Assembly (NCBI RefSeq): GCF_014356525.2
Contig: NC_052514.1
Location: 5,917,943-5,981,942, forward strand
Direction of reading: 5' to 3'
Source of the DNA: Nilaparvata lugens
Lineage: Eukaryota; Arthropoda; Insecta; Hemiptera; Delphacidae
DNA: 64,000 bases
The notes under the pieces are model-generated. The model saw only the letters and a list, made by a program, of their open reading frames with translations, ran no database searches and was not told where the DNA came from. Shown here piece by piece: positions 22,517 through 31,991 of the stretch. Position 1 is the stretch's first letter. Each line of letters begins with the position of its first letter. Made by a program: the position numbers and the translations under genes.

Positions 22517-22882
22517 TTATTTATTTTCATCAATCAAAAATTGTAAACACAAATGCCCACAGATGTGTGAGTAAAGATCTTCCTGCTTCTGATCATAGTT
22601 GTACTCAATCCTCGATGCTGGCTCCAGTCCTTTATGCATATAGTTGATAAACTCCTGTGGTGGTCTCAGGTTGCCAAATCCATCAAAGTAGTGAGACACA
22701 TCATCCTTCTTCACATAGCACACCCAATGTGTGCCAGCTCCAGTGCTGGTGTCCAGGTTGATAATGCCGCATTCTCTCCTCCAGGGCCCATTCAATGGTA
22801 GAGCATCCCACATAAACACTCCTCGAAAGTGCTTTAGCTTCAGTCGACATGCATAGTTGTAGGGATCAGCATCGGTGAGGGC
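22517..22882 (-). pseudogene. Adenain-like cysteine protease (capsid maturation), interrupted by a stop
   Basis: The readable part is about 121 codons with no ATG at its head. The family's usual FRGVFMxDALP block lies near the start. The catalytic His is in GTHWVCY, an Asp follows in YFDGFGNLRPP, and the Cys region is ICGHLCLQFL, in the order of adenovirus-type proteases. A TGA at 22883-22885 separates this from an upstream in-frame stretch that has an ATG (near 22924). The simplest reading is a nonsense mutation at that codon. An ATG at 22813, inside the conserved block, would give a shorter product. The enzyme would cleave capsid precursors during virion maturation. Confidence 0.75.
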
Positions 22883-22899
22883 TCAATCAGGTAGGGCAA

Positions 22900-23100
22900 C
22901 TACGATCTTCTCTTGCCGCCACATTGACGGCGACGTGCCCCATTTCCCTGCATCCTGCGTTGTTGTCTCAGGTAGAGTCCTTTACCTTTCTTGGATGATG
23001 TCTGCTGACGTCTTAGATGGGAGCCCTTTACCTCACTTGGACGATGTGTGCCGACTTTTCCTAGAATTCTTCTTTTTACAACTTCTTGCTCCTCCCCCAA
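22900..23100 (-). CDS. Small highly basic frame between PLA2 and protease genes
   Basis: The frame is ~66 codons long and rich in Arg, Lys, Gly and Gln, ending GGKRRS. It overlaps the last 25 bases of the PLA2 gene in another frame and has no ATG at its beginning (the open frame starts at a TTG). Adenovirus-lineage and adintovirus genomes carry a small basic DNA-condensing core protein (pX type) near this place, so a decayed relative is possible. A C-terminal extension of the PLA2 protein brought out of frame is an alternative. Confidence 0.35.
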   Translation of the reverse strand: MGEEQEVVKRRILGKVGTHRPSEVKGSHLRRQQTSSKKGKGLYLRQQRRMQGNGARRRQCGGKRRS

Positions 23101-23504
23101 AACTTTGCCTTAGCCTTCATGATGTTGGTGACTGCTAGTGCTGCAGCCTTCTCAAGTACTCCTGCATCTGAAGAGTTTACCACACTCCAAGCTTGATCTG
23201 CCAAAATGTTGTCTGCTACTGCTCTGCTCGCTGTATCACTATTTTTGGAGTAGGCAATGTCGTGCTCCTTACAGGCTCGATCAAGACTATTTATACCGGG
23301 ATCGCCTCGTGCCAACCGCTTCTCTAGCTTTGTACCTGGTCTACAGTACTGGTAACCAGGGATGTAAAGTTCAACAGGTAGAATGTCAATTGCCTTGTTC
23401 ACCAATTTTCCAGCACTCTTTTTAACTATTGAACCTGCAACTTTTGCAATTGATGACAGTACCCCTCTTCCCCGGTACTTCCTCTCTCTCTTACATCCAG
23501 CCAT
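23076..23504 (-). CDS. Phospholipase A2-domain virion protein
   Basis: Intact 142-codon frame from an ATG. A basic N-terminus (MAGCKRERKYRGRG) and an amphipathic stretch (about residues 15-45) precede a PLA2-like domain. The calcium loop is YCRPGTKL, where the usual YCGPGT has Arg for Gly, and the catalytic pair is in CKEHDIAY, with GDPGINSLD between. The C-terminal part is helical (ALAVTNIMKAKAKF). The domain is known from parvovirus VP1 and from adintovirus-like elements, where it is thought to breach host membranes during entry. The Arg in the calcium loop may lower or abolish activity. It sits between the fibre-like gene and the basic frame. Confidence 0.75.
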   Translation of the reverse strand: MAGCKRERKYRGRGVLSSIAKVAGSIVKKSAGKLVNKAIDILPVELYIPGYQYCRPGTKLEKRLARGDPGINSLDRACKEHDIAYSKNSDTASRAVADNILADQAWSVVNSSDAGVLEKAAALAVTNIMKAKAKFWGRSKKL

Positions 23505-23536
23505 CTAATGTTTCTTAACGGTTTTAGCAGCTGGTT

Positions 23537-23968
23537 TTATACTTTTTTTGGTGTGGACAATGTTTGTGCGGGTGGTGTTGTAGGAGGGGGCTCCGGTAAT
23601 CCCATAAGATCTATGAAACGTTTTTTCATTTCATTGGGTGGCAATCCCTTCATAGTTTTAGTATTTTCCGGATCTAACACAATGTCTTAATACAATGAAA
23701 ACATTTTACCAGCAAACTCAATCAGCCTCTTCTCAAGATATCAATTGTTCACTCCATCAGTAGGCTTAATTGGATACATCATATCACTAAGTATTGAATC
23801 ATTGAGACTTGTAAATACCTGTGATGTGGTATTGTCCCTTGTCTTTGGCAGCCACATTGAAATCAGTTCTCTACATGTTGAAAAGTTGACAGCATCCCTG
23901 TCAGCATGTGGATTTCCCAAATTGGTCAAACGCCTGTAGCAAGCATTAATGTTTCCTATGGAATCCAT
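23537..23968 (-). pseudogene. Fibre-like virion protein, two in-frame stops
   Basis: From the ATG at 23968 the frame reads a block RLTNLGNPHADRDAVN that resembles the short repeats of trimeric tail-fibre and spike proteins (a leucine-asparagine-glycine-x-proline, then Asp-Ala-Val pattern). A TGA at 23741-23743 and a TAA near 23687-23689 interrupt the same frame. It continues beyond them as a sensible sequence with FIDLMGLPEPPPTTPP and ends at a TAA at 23537-23539. The continuity supports one gene of about 143 codons with two nonsense changes. A role in receptor binding or as a capsid spike is inferred from the repeat style and neighbours only. Confidence 0.5.
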
Positions 23969-24070
23969 GACTTGACTGCTATACATAAGCAAAGCAATGT
24001 CTCTTATATAGTGAAACTAGTATGCAGGATTAGCAACTATGTAGCCACCTTCTACCAAATATTCTAAAAT

Positions 24071-24589
24071 TCAATTGATTTCATTCTCATGTCCAGTGTT
24101 GCCAACTGCCTTGGACTGATTCAATAGTTTCAGCCTGTCCACAAGTTCATTGGGATCATTGTAGTAGACGTACTCAATCTTAGTTTGATTGTTTGCCACC
24201 ATATTAAATGGTGTCACCAGTCCTCTCCCACTATTCTTACCATTCCTTATCAGTGAGTAAATTGTCTTCTTGTACTTGGCATCATTGGAGTTTATAATAC
24301 GTCCAACTGGGTCATAGTTTTTCCTATATAAATTGGTCAAATACAGAATGCGTTTGTATGCATTTGAGTCAGGTGATGTGACAAGTTGATTGTTAGGCTT
24401 CTTTTTAAAAATCAGCTCACATAGTCCGGCTGTTGCATCAAAAATCATTTTATGTTCTTCATCTGTAGGGTCAGTCAGTTCAATCTTTGAGCTATCACTT
24501 CCAAAGGTTAGACGTCTACTACCCAAATAGTACTTGTTTCCAACTAATCTTGGTCCAAATGTAGTATCTGCACTACTATCATTCAACAT
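24071..24589 (-). pseudogene. DUF8207-like Polinton protein, C-terminal half
   Basis: A 172-codon frame with FGPRLVGNKYYLGSRRLTFG, a central GLCELIFKK, and near the end IEYVYYNDPNELVDRLKLL followed by GNTGHENEIN. I associate this combination with the arthropod family labelled DUF8207, which is common next to Polinton genes; that name is from memory. The matching N-terminal half lies 2.4 kb away at 27048-27691, and the ATG at 24589 is internal to the family, so it is not a true start. The gene is therefore split by the DNA at 24612-27047. Function unknown. Confidence 0.6.
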
Positions 24590-24611
24590 TGCTCTATAAA
24601 CTGTGCCTGGA

Positions 24612-27047
24612 GAAGATAATTTTGAATAAAATTTAGAATTTAGAAATAGGCCGACACATCTAGAAAATACCTGAGTCTATACCTAATTCATGCAGGTGAA
24701 CGGGCTAGAGTCAAGAAAACTTCAATTAATCTTGCCATGCCTGATTTAATAGGTTTATACTATAGAAAATCACTACAATTTGAAATAATTGAAAAATACA
24801 AACAGTTTCAATAAACATTGGCAACTAAAATCGAACAACAGAAACAACAATTTCATGTTACTTTGTTGACATTCTTCATCTGATTCGGGGGCGCATTACT
24901 ATCCCCGTTAGATAGCAATACGTCACAAAACCAAACAATATCAGTCATCAAATAACAAATAATTAACTTCAACAAAAAATTACTCCAGAAAGAAAAGCCC
25001 GTTGAACCCAAGTTTCGTCGATAGTAACCCATATAACCCATTTCATAATAATTTTGAATCCCCACTTTTGATTGACATTCTCGAATGAACCTTTGTTTCA
25101 CTACACTGCACTTTCGTTGGTCTGTACGTTGCTTTATCGTCGGGGTTACAGTACCTTGTTTTTGGCGGTGAGCTTTTACCGGTTGAATTTGGCTTGACGG
25201 CGACGTCCTCTTACGTCCCTAGACCTGTCGTCTGACGGGTGTCTTGAAGCGGTGTTACATAAAGTTGCGGAACCAAGGGGTGGTAGTACAAGAAGTGGTT
25301 TGGGGACACACATGAACCGCTGTAATAAATGTATTACAGCATTAATTTCTAACTCTTCCTACAATTCATCAAAAGCTAAAACAGGAGTTTATTCTGTTAT
25401 TTAATTTAGATTTTATCTTGACGTTCTGATTTCATTCTCAAAATTTAACAGATTTAAAACAAATTTACTTGCCAGAGTGTCATTGAAATACAATGTAACC
25501 TTTATGAAAACATCCGTAATAAATTAATATAATGCGTTTAGAAAATGAATACTTCATTAATTATGATGTTAACTTATATGATATTTTTTGTTTGGATTGC
25601 GAAATCAAATACAATTTTTCATATAGTAGCTCGGCTAGTATTGTTGGAAACTTGTGCGCTAGCCAACATTTATTTTATTTATTATTTATGAACTTTAGGA
25701 CGCAATCCAAGTGTAAATAACGGGCATTCGCCCAAAACTGCTCAGAACCTAATTAAAAATGAACATTCCAGAGTTTATGATTTGATTTACCTACAAATAC
25801 AAGTCCAAAAACTAGTATCAACTGAAATTATGAATTTATCACCTAATAAAACAAGACACTTTATAACACAATAAAAGAAAAAAATATTGAAAATTTCACT
25901 TTAAGGAAAGATAATGTTTGCCTTATAAGATTCACCTTTGATTAAATAAAATTAGTAGACACATAGAAAATAATTTAAATTGTATTAAAATTTGAACATT
26001 CATTAATATTAATTTCCTGGAGAAGAAAAACTTTCTTCTTCATCTATTAAGATTTCTATCATAAAAAATTTACTAAATCATTCAAAGCCTTAATGACATA
26101 AGAAAACAGAGTCTGAAAATATAAATAAAAAATGTCATAAACTCAATATGAACAATTCTTAAAAGTTTCATTTCAATTTAAAGGCTATCTTCCTGACTTT
26201 CAGCAATACTCTACGATAATATATCTCCAGGAACAAATACTCAAATGTAACGTAACTGAAAACTTTCTATACTTCTGTAGAAAAAAAATAAGTATCTTCC
26301 ATCACTAATAAAATCAAAAGGATTATTCTCAATCAATATATTAACTTGAAAAATAACAGGCTTTGTTGATAAAATCTTTTGATTGAAGTTTCACTTAATT
26401 ATTTCCCTAAATTATTTTTTAACCTTAGTTTACGTACCTTAGCGGTTATTGAAGAAACAATTATTCGTACATGATGAAGAAACACAATTAACCTTTCAGG
26501 ACATGGCATTACTAGTAAATTTAAACATTAATAAAAAATAAAACTAGCTCCTACATTAACTACTGAAATAATATAAACTGCCCAAAAAGGCGAAACATAA
26601 TGACTACATCTTTACTCTCGTAGTGCTCCTAGCAAAGTGTCCTCCGAAACGTAATCTGGTGTTGCGCGGCTGGGGAATCCCCACTACTGTATTTAGAAAC
26701 AGGTCTCCTATTGGGCGAATGGAATCAATTTGACCAATCGTCACGTGGCTTCTACAGCCTTTGGACCAAATAGTAACTGCAAAATCGGTAGTTTGTTATA
26801 ATTTCAATGCTTGCTGTTTTCCAACTTATCGCATTTTATGTCGCGACAAGAAGGCTAAGTTTTAGAGATAATTCCATAATCTACATTCCTCGACGACTCG
26901 GAGCCACAATTTTTAAATATCTATCATGGGAAACTCGAAGTCATGACGTTCATAATAGAGAGAGAAAATAATTTATTTTGCTAACTCACTTACAATAATG
27001 GCTCTAGTCTATTGCGTATTAAATTTACTATTATAACTTGGGAAAAG
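24612..27047. other. 2.4-kb insertion splitting the DUF8207-like gene
   Basis: The 7-mer GCCTGGA occurs at 24605-24611 and again at 27048-27054 and may be a target duplication. The interior shows no terminal inverted repeats and no protein similarity. It is mostly very AT-rich, with two GC-richer islands near 25120-25300 and 26620-26770. An alternative is an intron: the minus-strand text before the C-terminal half, TATCTTCTCCAG, is a fair splice acceptor, but no convincing donor was found. Confidence 0.45.
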
Positions 27048-27691
27048 GCCTGGATTAAAGAGAGTGCCCGGCACAAAACATATGGACCCACTTTAGTTCC
27101 ACTCAATCCACTTTGAGTATAAATGTTGTACACTTCCTTGGGACTGCTGTTATTCAACACTGCCTCAATATCCTCCTCCTCCTCTTCCTCCTCATCCTCC
27201 TCCTCATCACTCCTAGCCTCAGACAATAATTTTCTTGCAACTGCTGAAGTACTTGGAGCCGGAGTGGAGCCTGCTGCATCTCCAATGATTCATAGGTTGG
27301 TGACTCCTCCCTGCTCCTCCTGCCTCAACAACTTCAGTTGTGATGGTAATAGACGTCGAACATGTCTGGGTCGGATTGGTGTTGTTGGCGGTGTAGGTGG
27401 TATAAGCTGATGTTGTTCTGCTAATGGTTGAGCCAGTGGCTGTTGCTGAGCTGGAGGTGCTTGTTGCTGAGCTGGAGGTGGTTGCTGCTGTGCTGTAGGA
27501 ATCTGAAGAGTCTCAATAATTTTTTCCAGTGATTCAGTTAGCGGCTTGAAATGTTTTGCATGTTGCTCCTCTGTCAATTCTCTTCCAAGTGTGAGCTCCT
27601 TATGCTTTCTCTTGATGTTACGTCTCAGCTTTGCAATCTCTTTGATGGTAGAAGCTACCTCCTCCAATGTCTTCTGACGAGGTCTAACCAT
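27048..27691 (-). pseudogene. DUF8207-like Polinton protein, N-terminal half, one in-frame stop
   Basis: Starting at an ATG, residues 1-80 form a basic coiled-coil-like region (VASTIKEIAKLRRNIKRKHK, then FKPLTESLEKIIETL). A Gln/Pro-rich linker (runs of AQQQ and PPA) follows to residue ~105. A TGA at 27290-27292 stops the frame. The same frame then continues with a very acidic stretch (poly-Glu near 27170-27205) and NNSSPKEVYNIY, up to the insertion point near 27048. The order basic coiled coil, low-complexity linker, conserved C-terminal domain is the one I know for the family. The protein lies directly after the ATPase gene, 41 bases from its stop. Confidence 0.55.
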
Positions 27692-27731
27692 CCTGCTTGC
27701 CTCACAATACTAGACTGATACTCTACTAGAC

Positions 27732-28454
27732 TTACACCTCAACTAAATAGGTGTCGATACCATTTCTGTAGCGTCCAGCATTCTTTCCTGATGAGCGGTC
27801 AATGACAATGAATGCATGTGCAGCTGATGACCAAACCTTGTTACACATGTCCTTAAACTGATCAAAGGTTATGTCAGCGCCGACATGATCTCGGTACAAG
27901 TGTTTCATGTTTAGCTCATCCTGTTGAAACATGACAAGAAAGTCTGCATTGTCACGAATCAGCTGTTTTGGAATGCGGCTATAGGTCTGTGCTAGATAAA
28001 ACACATCAACGTCACTTTGTCGGCCTGCACTAAAGTACTTCCTGATGGTATCCTGCTGCTCACAAATCACATCGTCGAAAATAATTATTGAGTTGGGTGG
28101 CAGCTCATGCGGGTCGGGTATTTCTACACTTGTATCACACTCAACATAGTTTATTCCATTTTCTGCAAGTCCTTGCATGATTGTACGGAGCAGCTCATAC
28201 TTGGACTGGAATGTAGTCTTTGAAAAAAGGTAGATGTTTGAAAATTGAATTCCTTCCTCATCAAAAAGCATGTTGAATAGTAGGTTGGTTTTGCCGCAAC
28301 CAGAAGGTCCACATATAATACATCTCATATGATTGGGGAACAATGGTCCATGACGCTCTTTCTTTGTATCCATTTCCACCAAGCCACACCCCCTAATCAC
28401 TTTGTCAAAATCGATAACTCTAAACTGGTTTTTCTGTTGCACAACCTGTTTCAT
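27732..28454 (-). CDS. FtsK/HerA-type genome-packaging ATPase
   Basis: The frame is open from 28478, but the first ATG is at 28454, one base beyond the integrase stop (TAAGATG junction), giving 240 residues. Walker A is GPSGCGKT at about residues 49-56. Walker B is IIIFDD at about 123-128. A conserved Gln sits in YLAQTYSRIP. The downstream helical part has HLYRDHVGADITFDQF. This is the A32-like packaging ATPase found in all Polintons and in adenovirus-like adintoviruses. It would drive DNA into preformed capsids. The frame is undamaged and the tight junction suggests co-transcription with the integrase gene. Confidence 0.85.
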   Translation of the reverse strand: MKQVVQQKNQFRVIDFDKVIRGCGLVEMDTKKERHGPLFPNHMRCIICGPSGCGKTNLLFNMLFDEEGIQFSNIYLFSKTTFQSKYELLRTIMQGLAENGINYVECDTSVEIPDPHELPPNSIIIFDDVICEQQDTIRKYFSAGRQSDVDVFYLAQTYSRIPKQLIRDNADFLVMFQQDELNMKHLYRDHVGADITFDQFKDMCNKVWSSAAHAFIVIDRSSGKNAGRYRNGIDTYLVEV

Positions 28455-28455
28455 C

Positions 28456-29413
28456 TTACACAAGATTGTTCTTATCAATCCATGAGTCGTGACTGGAGCT
28501 ATATCCTTTCCAGCGTACCAACAGTTTATTTCCTCTTTTCCTCAACACTTTTTCAATTTCGAAAACACTGGGCACTTTTGTCTTCACAATTTCTTCAGAA
28601 TAGAATCCTCCTTCAATGGGTCGCCTCTATAGTCTTCCAATTCATATGTTACAGGTACTGTGTGACGTACACGTGTTACTGTGAACAGCTCATTTGTCCA
28701 ATTGGCTAGATAACACTTGTCAAAAGTCTTTTTATACTTGCTGATTCCCACCTTATCGACTGGCTCAATGTTTTGACCAGGACCAGGATAGAACTTGTTT
28801 TTCAGTTTACTATCCAACTTATCCTTATACTCTCGTCTTTGTTTGCTAAGCCTGGAAAGCAGCACTTTGTCATGCTTCTTCTGCACATCTACTGGCCTCA
28901 TACCTATTGTTCGATGAATCTTGGTATTATACTCTTTGAGAAGTGAGGTTAGAATGTCTGTCCAACGATAGGTTCCTCGCTCAGTGAACTTGATCCACAT
29001 TACTGTTTAAGTGTTCTGTTGAAGCGTTCCACTATAGATGCCTTCTTATCTGATCTAGTTGAGTAATGATTCACATTATACTGTTTCACAAGTTGTTGGA
29101 ATTTTGTATTGAATTACTCTTTACCATCATCGGTCTGTAGATTTTTCATTGGATGTTTTTCAAATATAGGTTGCATTGCCTTAACCACTTCATCAGCCGA
29201 CTTATTTTTTATTGGTATAGCAAATGCATGCTTACTGAGACAATTTATGATTGTAATAATGTACTTGTAACCTTTGTTATGTCGAGCATACGGTATCATC
29301 TCAACAAGGTCAGCCTGATAGAGATTGTCAAGACCTTTGACTATAACCTTTCTTGTCGGAAAATTCCGACGAGCTTGTCTGTGCAGCTCTCGTGCTATCG
29401 CTGTCTTATCCAT
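28456..29413 (-). pseudogene. Polinton retroviral-type integrase with C-terminal chromodomain, broken
   Basis: From the ATG at 29413 the rve core is readable: the first catalytic Asp in YQADLVEM, the second in LQTDDGKE, and the Glu in a segment with SIVERFNRTLK, about 35 residues further on. A TAA at 29114-29116 comes just after the second Asp, and a frame change lies near 29000. The following frame (29000-28584) holds TIGMRPVDVQ and a C-terminal SH3-like region ending in TYELEDYRGD. Another frame change near 28590 leads to a chromodomain (FEIEKVL at its start, VRWKGY and DSWI further on, about 28565-28460). Chromodomains may steer integration to modified histones. All three catalytic residues remain, but the reading frame is broken. 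Confidence 0.8.
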
Positions 29414-29762
29414 AATGACAATATGAATTTGTTAATAAGCATTTATATAGGCAACAAGTTCATCAGACCATGATGTTGGCGGAAGTCATGATTAACCAAC
29501 TTCCTGCATAAAGATAAGTTTATCAGAGTAGGATGATTCCTATTGTATTGGATGACTAACAGTATAGGATGTAATTTATGCTTTATCTCACACCTTATGC
29601 TTACTCTAGAAGTTGAAGGTTGTATGGAATAAAATGTGTAACAATTGTGGTATTACTAAATGTTTATTTACAGTGTATGCATGAAAATATATAAATATAG
29701 TGCACAAAGATAATATTTCAGTCCAATATATGAAGAACTATGTAGTGATACAAATCTCCTAG
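29414..29762. promoter_or_regulatory. Intergenic gap upstream of the integrase gene, probable promoter region
   Basis: A 350-base AT-rich gap on the 5' side of the integrase gene. It has no gene. TATA-like text (minus strand, TATATAAATGC near 29440) lies about 30 bases before the integrase ATG. The promoter role is inferred from position. Confidence 0.3.
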
Positions 29763-30333
29763 TCAATTGCTTATTTCACAAAATCCTCTGCCGAACATGA
29801 ATTTCAAGATGACTGCTCCCTCATATAGATCGGTGCAGCTTGATACTTCAGCATCATGGAAGATGTATGTGAATGTCTTTGAGAAGTTTTGAGCCGTTCC
29901 AAACGGTTCAGGCAGGTCCTTATCTCCAAACTTCAGAAATGGTTGCACAATCCATTGGTTGCTGGTTACTAGTAGACAGTCTCCACACTCACACATATCT
30001 GCTTGCTCCACTGCAGGCTGATGTTGTTACTAGATCTGGCACAGTGTTAGGAGTTGTAGTAGCAGTAGTACTAGTTGGAGTAGTACTAGCTTGAGTATTT
30101 GTGATGCTAGCAGCAAGAGTTGTTGTAACAGCTGCAGTACTCACTGGAGTAGTAATAACAATGGATGCTTGTTCTTCACAGTACGGTGCACAGACCTTGA
30201 CTGACCTTGCAACAACCACTTCCAAAAAGTCCTGCAATGTGAATGTAGGGTGAAGACATGTGCGCAGATTGTATGAGCAGTGGACTCGTTTGCAGAGAGA
30301 TCCCTCCACAGCTTGTTCCCCAGCCATATTCAT
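29763..30333 (-). pseudogene. Conserved Polinton terminal protein of unknown function, frameshifted
   Basis: Starts at an ATG at 30333. The first ~60 residues have several Cys (CKRVHCSYNLRTCLH, VCAPYCEEQ). A long Thr/Ala/Ser-rich linker follows (about residues 62-105). The frame changes near 30005, and the rest (to 29763) has MCECGDCLLV, then TYIFHDAEVSSC and YEGAVILKFMFGRGFCEI. The ending is a block I have seen in unnamed arthropod proteins beside Polinton integrases. A Cys-rich head, a Thr-rich linker and a Cys-containing tail would fit a small zinc-binding or extended linker protein. Function unknown. It is the first gene from the right end of the element. Confidence 0.5.
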
Positions 30334-30608
30334 ATAGGTAAGAAATCATCTTGTTATGCTTTCAATGAAGGCTGTTTCAACGACCCCACTCCACCTCCCC
30401 GGTCATATGACCAATGACCACGCCCACCAGTGGTCAGTCAGTCAGTTCAATAACTGATCAGTCACTGTTCATATAGGTAAGAAATCATTTTGTTATGCTT
30501 TCAATGAAGGCTGTTTCAACGACCCCACTCCACCTCCCGGGTCATATGACCAATGACCACGCCCACCAGTGGTCAGTCAGTCAGTTCAATTACTGATCAG
30601 TAACTGTG
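30331..30608. repeat. Tandem duplication, period 139 bp
   Basis: The block beginning CATATAGGTAAGAAATCAT and ending with a GGTCAGTCAGTCAGTTCAAT-containing part is present twice with few changes. The first copy begins at the start codon region of the adjoining gene. Confidence 0.9.
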
Positions 30609-30740
30609 CAATGACTGAACAGTAACTGAACAGTGACTGAACAGTAACTGAACAGTTGAACAGTGACTGAACAGTAACTGAACAGTGACTGAACAGTGAT
30701 TGATCGGTAACTGATCAGTAATTGAACTGACTGACTGACC
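30596..30740. repeat. Short tandem array of an 11-bp ACTGAACAGTR unit
   Basis: About a dozen imperfect units, with T/G variants (ACTGATCAGTA). Confidence 0.85.
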
Positions 30741-31020
30741 ACTAGTTGGATGACCCAATTATACCATACAGACATGATGGTCCATATGACAGGAGGAGTG
30801 AGGGTCATTGAGAATGTTCATATGTCATGTCTGAACATGGAGTGGGAGTCGTTGAAAATATCTATCTTCAATATCATTTTGATCTTTAGAGCAGCATGGC
30901 CATGTTGATCTAGAGTCTCCCATGGACATCTTGATCTAGTAGGTCTACCATGGACATATTCATCCGGTGTGATCTCATTACTACATGAAAGTCACCCACG
31001 TACTGGTGGCATGACTGCAC

Positions 31021-31430
31021 AAGATTTTCCCCTTTTTTCCCTTTTTTCCCTCTTTTCCCATTTATTCAGTTTGTGAGTGAAGCTGTTTATGGTTTCCTGT
31101 TCTAGAAATTGCTCCACTTCTTGACCGCATATCCTTTCCATCTAATAAAAATGAAAGCAGGATATATGTGGTGTGAATCATTTCCTGCGAACTCTATTCT
31201 CAGTCCAGATGTGAAACATCTGCACAACATTTTTTCCCCTTTTTTTCCCTTTTTTCCCTCTTTTCCCATTTATTTAGTTTGTGAGTAAAGCTGTTTATGG
31301 TTTCCTGTTCTAGAAATTGCTCCACTTCTTGACCGCATATCCTTTCCATCTAATGAAAATGAAAGCAGGATATATGTGGTGTAAATCATTTCCTGCGAAC
31401 TCTATTCTTAGTCCAGATGTGAATTTGTTC
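31021..31430. repeat. Tandem duplication, period 208 bp
   Basis: Each copy has a T/C-rich start (TTTTCCC repeats), GTTTGTGAGTRAAGCTGTTT, TTCTAGAAATTGCTCCACTT and GAAAGCAGGATATATGTGG. The copies are about 95% alike by eye. A third partial copy of the GAAAC/GCAGGATAT part follows near 31470. Confidence 0.85.
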
Positions 31431-31550
31431 TATTATGAAGTGTTTATTCCTTTCACTCTTATCAAAATTGAAACAGGATATGTGATGCAAATTATCCATG
31501 TCAATTTCCCGGGAACTCAATACTCCTATTTTTTTTCCCATTTATTTCTG

Positions 31551-31656
31551 ATTTTATGTGTTTTTAATATTTTTTTTTTTTTTTAATTTTTTTTTTTTTT
31601 AATTTTCTTTTTTTTATTTTTTTTTAATTTTTTTTTTTTTTTAATTTTTTTTTTTT
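31551..31656. repeat. Poly-T rich tract
   Basis: About 100 bases of T runs separated by AA. Confidence 0.95.
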
Positions 31657-31942
31657 GGGTGACCTTGAGGTCAGGGTGATTGACCTGGATGACCTTGAGG
31701 TTAGGGTGGTTGACATGGATGACCTTGATGTGGGTGTGGTTGACCTGGATGACCTTGAGGTGGGTGTGGTTGACCTGGATGACCTTGAAGTAGGTGTGGT
31801 TGACCTAGATGATCTTGAGGTGGGTGTGGTTGACCTAGATGATCTTGAGGTTAGGGGTGGTTTACCTGGATGACCTTGAGGTTGGGGGTGGTTGACCTGG
31901 ATGACCTTGAGGTTGGGGGTGGTTGACCTGGATGACCTTGAG
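31657..31942. repeat. 30-bp minisatellite, about 9 units
   Basis: The unit is built on GGATGACCTTGAGGT and GTGGTTGACCT. The plus-strand frame repeats DLDDLEVGVV only because 30 is divisible by three. Confidence 0.9.
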
Positions 31943-31944
31943 GT

Positions 31945-31986
31945 AAAGGCCGGTCCTGGGACACTTGTGTCCCAGGACCGGCCTTT
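31945..31986. other. 42-bp near-perfect palindrome
   Basis: The 20-base arm AAAGGCCGGTCCTGGGACAC, a TT centre and the exact complement of the arm. It lies between the minisatellite and the BEL gag remnant, at or next to the Polinton/BEL junction. Confidence 0.9.
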
Positions 31987-31991
31987 TATAT

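Larger units (their letters stand above)
18410..31990 (-). mobile_element. Polinton/Maverick (adintovirus-like) element, left end and polymerase missing
   Basis: All genes lie on the minus strand. In transcription order they are a conserved terminal protein, integrase with chromodomain, packaging ATPase, a DUF8207-like protein, a fibre-like protein, a PLA2-domain protein, a small basic frame, an adenain-like protease, a penton-like protein, a double jelly-roll capsid protein and two unknown proteins. This is the virion and integration gene set of the group. Polintons usually also encode a protein-primed DNA polymerase of more than 1000 residues; nothing like it is present. Repeat-rich DNA (30331-31988) separates the first gene from the right junction. 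No terminal inverted repeat pair or 6-bp target duplication was found. Confidence 0.85.

Noticed and set aside
31655..31873. DLDDLEVGVV repeat protein
   Set aside because: It is a translation of a 30-bp minisatellite with no ordinary protein context.
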